The translations under genes and the position numbers were made by a program. The notes below the pieces were generated by a model. It made no database searches and was not told where the DNA came from. It worked only from the letters and a program-made list of their open reading frames with translations. Positions 5,495 to 6,675 of a stretch of DNA of 6,675 bases are shown one piece after another. Source of the DNA: Methanosarcinaceae archaeon (GTDB taxonomy: Archaea > Halobacteriota > Methanosarcinia > Methanosarcinales > Methanosarcinaceae); assembly GCA_030609665.1 (NCBI GenBank), contig JAUWBW010000104.1:1-6675 (forward strand), read 5' to 3'. How positions within the stretch are numbered: the first letter of the stretch is position 1; each line of letters opens with the position of its first letter.

Positions 5495-6430
5495 ATGTCA
5501 GATATTATTGATTCTCTTGATGGACTTGCGTCCATGTGCCATGAATATCCTTCCGATCCGCACAACACAGAACTGTATGGTAAGATCGTATCGATGTGTA
5601 GTGAATTGGCGTATCAGTACCTCAGGACAGATTACTATGTGCCCCCAACAGTCGGACGCATGGTATATCGCAAGTATGGCGAGGGAGGAAACATCCATAT
5701 CAACAGGACGATACAGGAGATCTGCAGCAAAGGCCGCAGTCTGGATGCCATCGTATCGAGACAACGTGTCAAAGACATAAATTTGGACAATTTTGCATTT
5801 GTGATCGATAGGAGCGCTGCGATTACGGTAAAGGGTCCAGGTCGCAAGACCGGTACGTACATTGGCGTATCAAAAAATCCTGAGATCATTGAAAAGATAG
5901 CTGCCATGTCAATTCTGGAAAGTATCAAAAAGACATCCGATGTCATCGATATAGTCACGTATGGCAAGGATGTTGAAGGTCCTTTAAATGAACAGCAGTA
6001 TACATACAGGGATATGCTTCTGGACAGGGGAGAAGGGGCAAATCGTCTTGATCTTGCACTTGCAAGACTTCTGCAGTTACAATGGGATCGGCGCCCTGGT
6101 GTAAAACATCTTATCATATTGACAAGCGGAATGCCGGAAACAGGACGCATGAACCTGCTTGATGACATCGAAGTTCAGGAAACCGTTTTGCAATATCTGG
6201 ATCATATGCAAAAACGAAGAGTTCGAACACTATACCTTCCTGTGATCACAGATGAGGGGTTCGCAAACAAGCGTGTGGGATCGCACAGTCCCAGAAGTTT
6301 TGCGCAAAAAATAGCGCGTATCGGGATACCCACGGCAGAGTTGGGGGACTTACAAATGTTGCCTGATGTGCTAAGGGATGGCTTTAAGCAGATGCTCTCA
6401 TGCAGGATGCATGTTTCGTTGTTTGAATGA
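5495..6430 (+). CDS. VWA-domain-like protein with degenerate MIDAS, MoxR partner
   Basis: 311 residues, cytoplasmic, no signal peptide. Residues 1-95 are mainly helical. From about 98 a von Willebrand A-like fold is visible: first strand LDNFAFVID (97-105), second-strand region SDVIDIVTYG (148-157), the loop/helix GEGANRLDLALARLL (179-193), the strand HLIILTSGMP (205-214), then a final strand VRTLYLPVI and a last helix before the C-terminus. The metal-binding MIDAS is eroded: DxSxS is D105-R-S107-A-A109, the conserved Thr position reads Asn/Arg (183-184), and the usual TDG is T210-S211-G212. Metal-dependent ligand binding is therefore doubtful. MoxR partners are often VWA proteins, and this gene begins 1 nt after the ATPase stop (TGATATG), implying coupled translation. 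It lacks the membrane anchor of BatA-type proteins; the operon's first gene may supply one. VWA assignment is by strand and motif pattern, with good context support. Confidence 0.82.
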   Translation: MSDIIDSLDGLASMCHEYPSDPHNTELYGKIVSMCSELAYQYLRTDYYVPPTVGRMVYRKYGEGGNIHINRTIQEICSKGRSLDAIVSRQRVKDINLDNFAFVIDRSAAITVKGPGRKTGTYIGVSKNPEIIEKIAAMSILESIKKTSDVIDIVTYGKDVEGPLNEQQYTYRDMLLDRGEGANRLDLALARLLQLQWDRRPGVKHLIILTSGMPETGRMNLLDDIEVQETVLQYLDHMQKRRVRTLYLPVITDEGFANKRVGSHSPRSFAQKIARIGIPTAELGDLQMLPDVLRDGFKQMLSCRMHVSLFE

Positions 6431-6491
6431 GCATATTGCAGTTGCATTTAATTTTAATCAAATAAAAAGTAGGTCCTGTTATTGAATAGTA

Positions 6492-6552
6492 TAATGGGAT
6501 CAACCAACTTGGATGGGAATTTAGCCGGTTCAATCCCATTAACCACTTTTTT
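6492..6552 (+). terminator. Stem-loop with T-tract after the operon
   Basis: TAATGGGAT (6492-6500) pairs perfectly with ATCCCATTA (6533-6541). AACC (6502-6505) pairs with GGTT (6527-6530) inside it, and a run of six T follows (6547-6552). It lies 61 nt after the stop of the VWA-like gene and is the natural transcript end. A second copy of ATGGGA (6513-6518) can pair with TCCCAT (6534-6539) instead, so two exclusive hairpins are possible. Confidence 0.6.
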
Positions 6553-6557
6553 CATAG

Positions 6558-6615
6558 TATATATTTTATAAATATATAGTGCGAGTTAATGCGAACGAAG
6601 TGAGCATTTTCTCGC
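6558..6615. repeat. Composite intergenic repeat, copy 2 (AT palindrome plus hairpin)
   Basis: The AT palindrome here has the same 9-bp arms, TATATATTT and AAATATATA, around TAT (6558-6578). The hairpin follows: GCGAG (6581-6585) with CTCGC (6611-6615), and AATGC (6588-6592) with GCATT (6604-6608), separated by TT/TT internal loops, with an 11-nt loop GAACGAAGTGA. All stem pairs are Watson-Crick, so this copy looks better preserved than the one at 2688-2744. The GCGAA/GTGAGC style is that of REP-like palindromes. Confidence 0.7.
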
Positions 6616-6675
6616 ATGCAGTATTGAAGCACATCAGTTATTCTGACATACAACAGTATAAACAATCCAGCCAAC
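6616..6675. other. Non-coding right edge
   Basis: The last 60 nt carry no open frame with a ribosome site, no hairpin and no recognisable RNA gene. They may be leader of a gene beyond the window, since the AT palindrome at 6558-6578 could serve as its TATA box. Confidence 0.3.

Noticed and set aside
5635..6168. Minus-strand open frame (177 codons) inside the VWA-like gene
   Set aside because: It is a shadow of the plus-strand gene, which has operon context and domain pattern; the antisense protein is Ser/Arg/Pro-rich without motifs.
6492..6545. tRNA-like look: 7-bp acceptor-like stem TAATGGG/CCCATTA, then A and CCA, with GGTTCAATC inside
   Set aside because: The segment is only 54 nt, the GTTCAA sequence is not at T-loop distance from the acceptor strand, and no D or anticodon arm can be drawn. 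It fits a terminator stem-loop better.

Overview
The window looks like chromosomal DNA of a methanogenic archaeon, most likely in the Methanosarcinales (something like Methanococcoides, Methanolobus or Methanosarcina). The evidence is a complete archaeal TATA-binding protein of the Methanosarcina type, an AglJ-like dolichol-phosphate glycosyltransferase, the start of a Methanosarcinales-style COG1361/S-layer-like exported protein, AT-rich intergenic regions with TATA boxes, and frequent GTG and TTG starts behind GGAGGTGA-like ribosome binding sites. The exact genus is inference.

Left part, all on the minus strand (1-3296). In transcription order: tbp; the TTG-started glycosyltransferase gene (aglJ-like); a small unrecognised helical protein (GTG or ATG start) followed 25 nt later by a class I SAM-dependent methyltransferase, probably one transcription unit; and an exported COG1361-like protein cut by the left edge. 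TATA-like boxes can be proposed in front of tbp, aglJ, the small gene and the exported protein.

Right part, plus strand (3297-6430). A 211-bp AT-rich divergent region separates tbp from a tight three-gene operon: an eight-helix membrane protein with a charged helical cytoplasmic tail, a MoxR-family AAA+ ATPase (9 nt later), and a von Willebrand factor A-like protein (1 nt later). The spacing suggests coupled translation and a shared complex. MoxR/VWA pairs usually act as chaperone-like remodelling machines. Here the VWA domain has lost key metal-binding residues, the ATPase has Asp where the sensor-2 Arg is expected, and the pair comes with a membrane partner I cannot assign to a family. This operon is the best candidate for an undescribed system in the window.

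Repeats. A composite 57-58 nt element occurs twice in the same orientation, right after the tbp stop codon and downstream of the operon. Each copy is a perfect 9-bp-arm AT palindrome followed by a bipartite hairpin, and the pair brackets the tbp-operon block. A strong stem-loop with a T-tract lies just after the operon and is its likely terminator. No gene-free stretch exceeds 300 bases, and I see no tRNA, rRNA, CRISPR array or insertion sequence.
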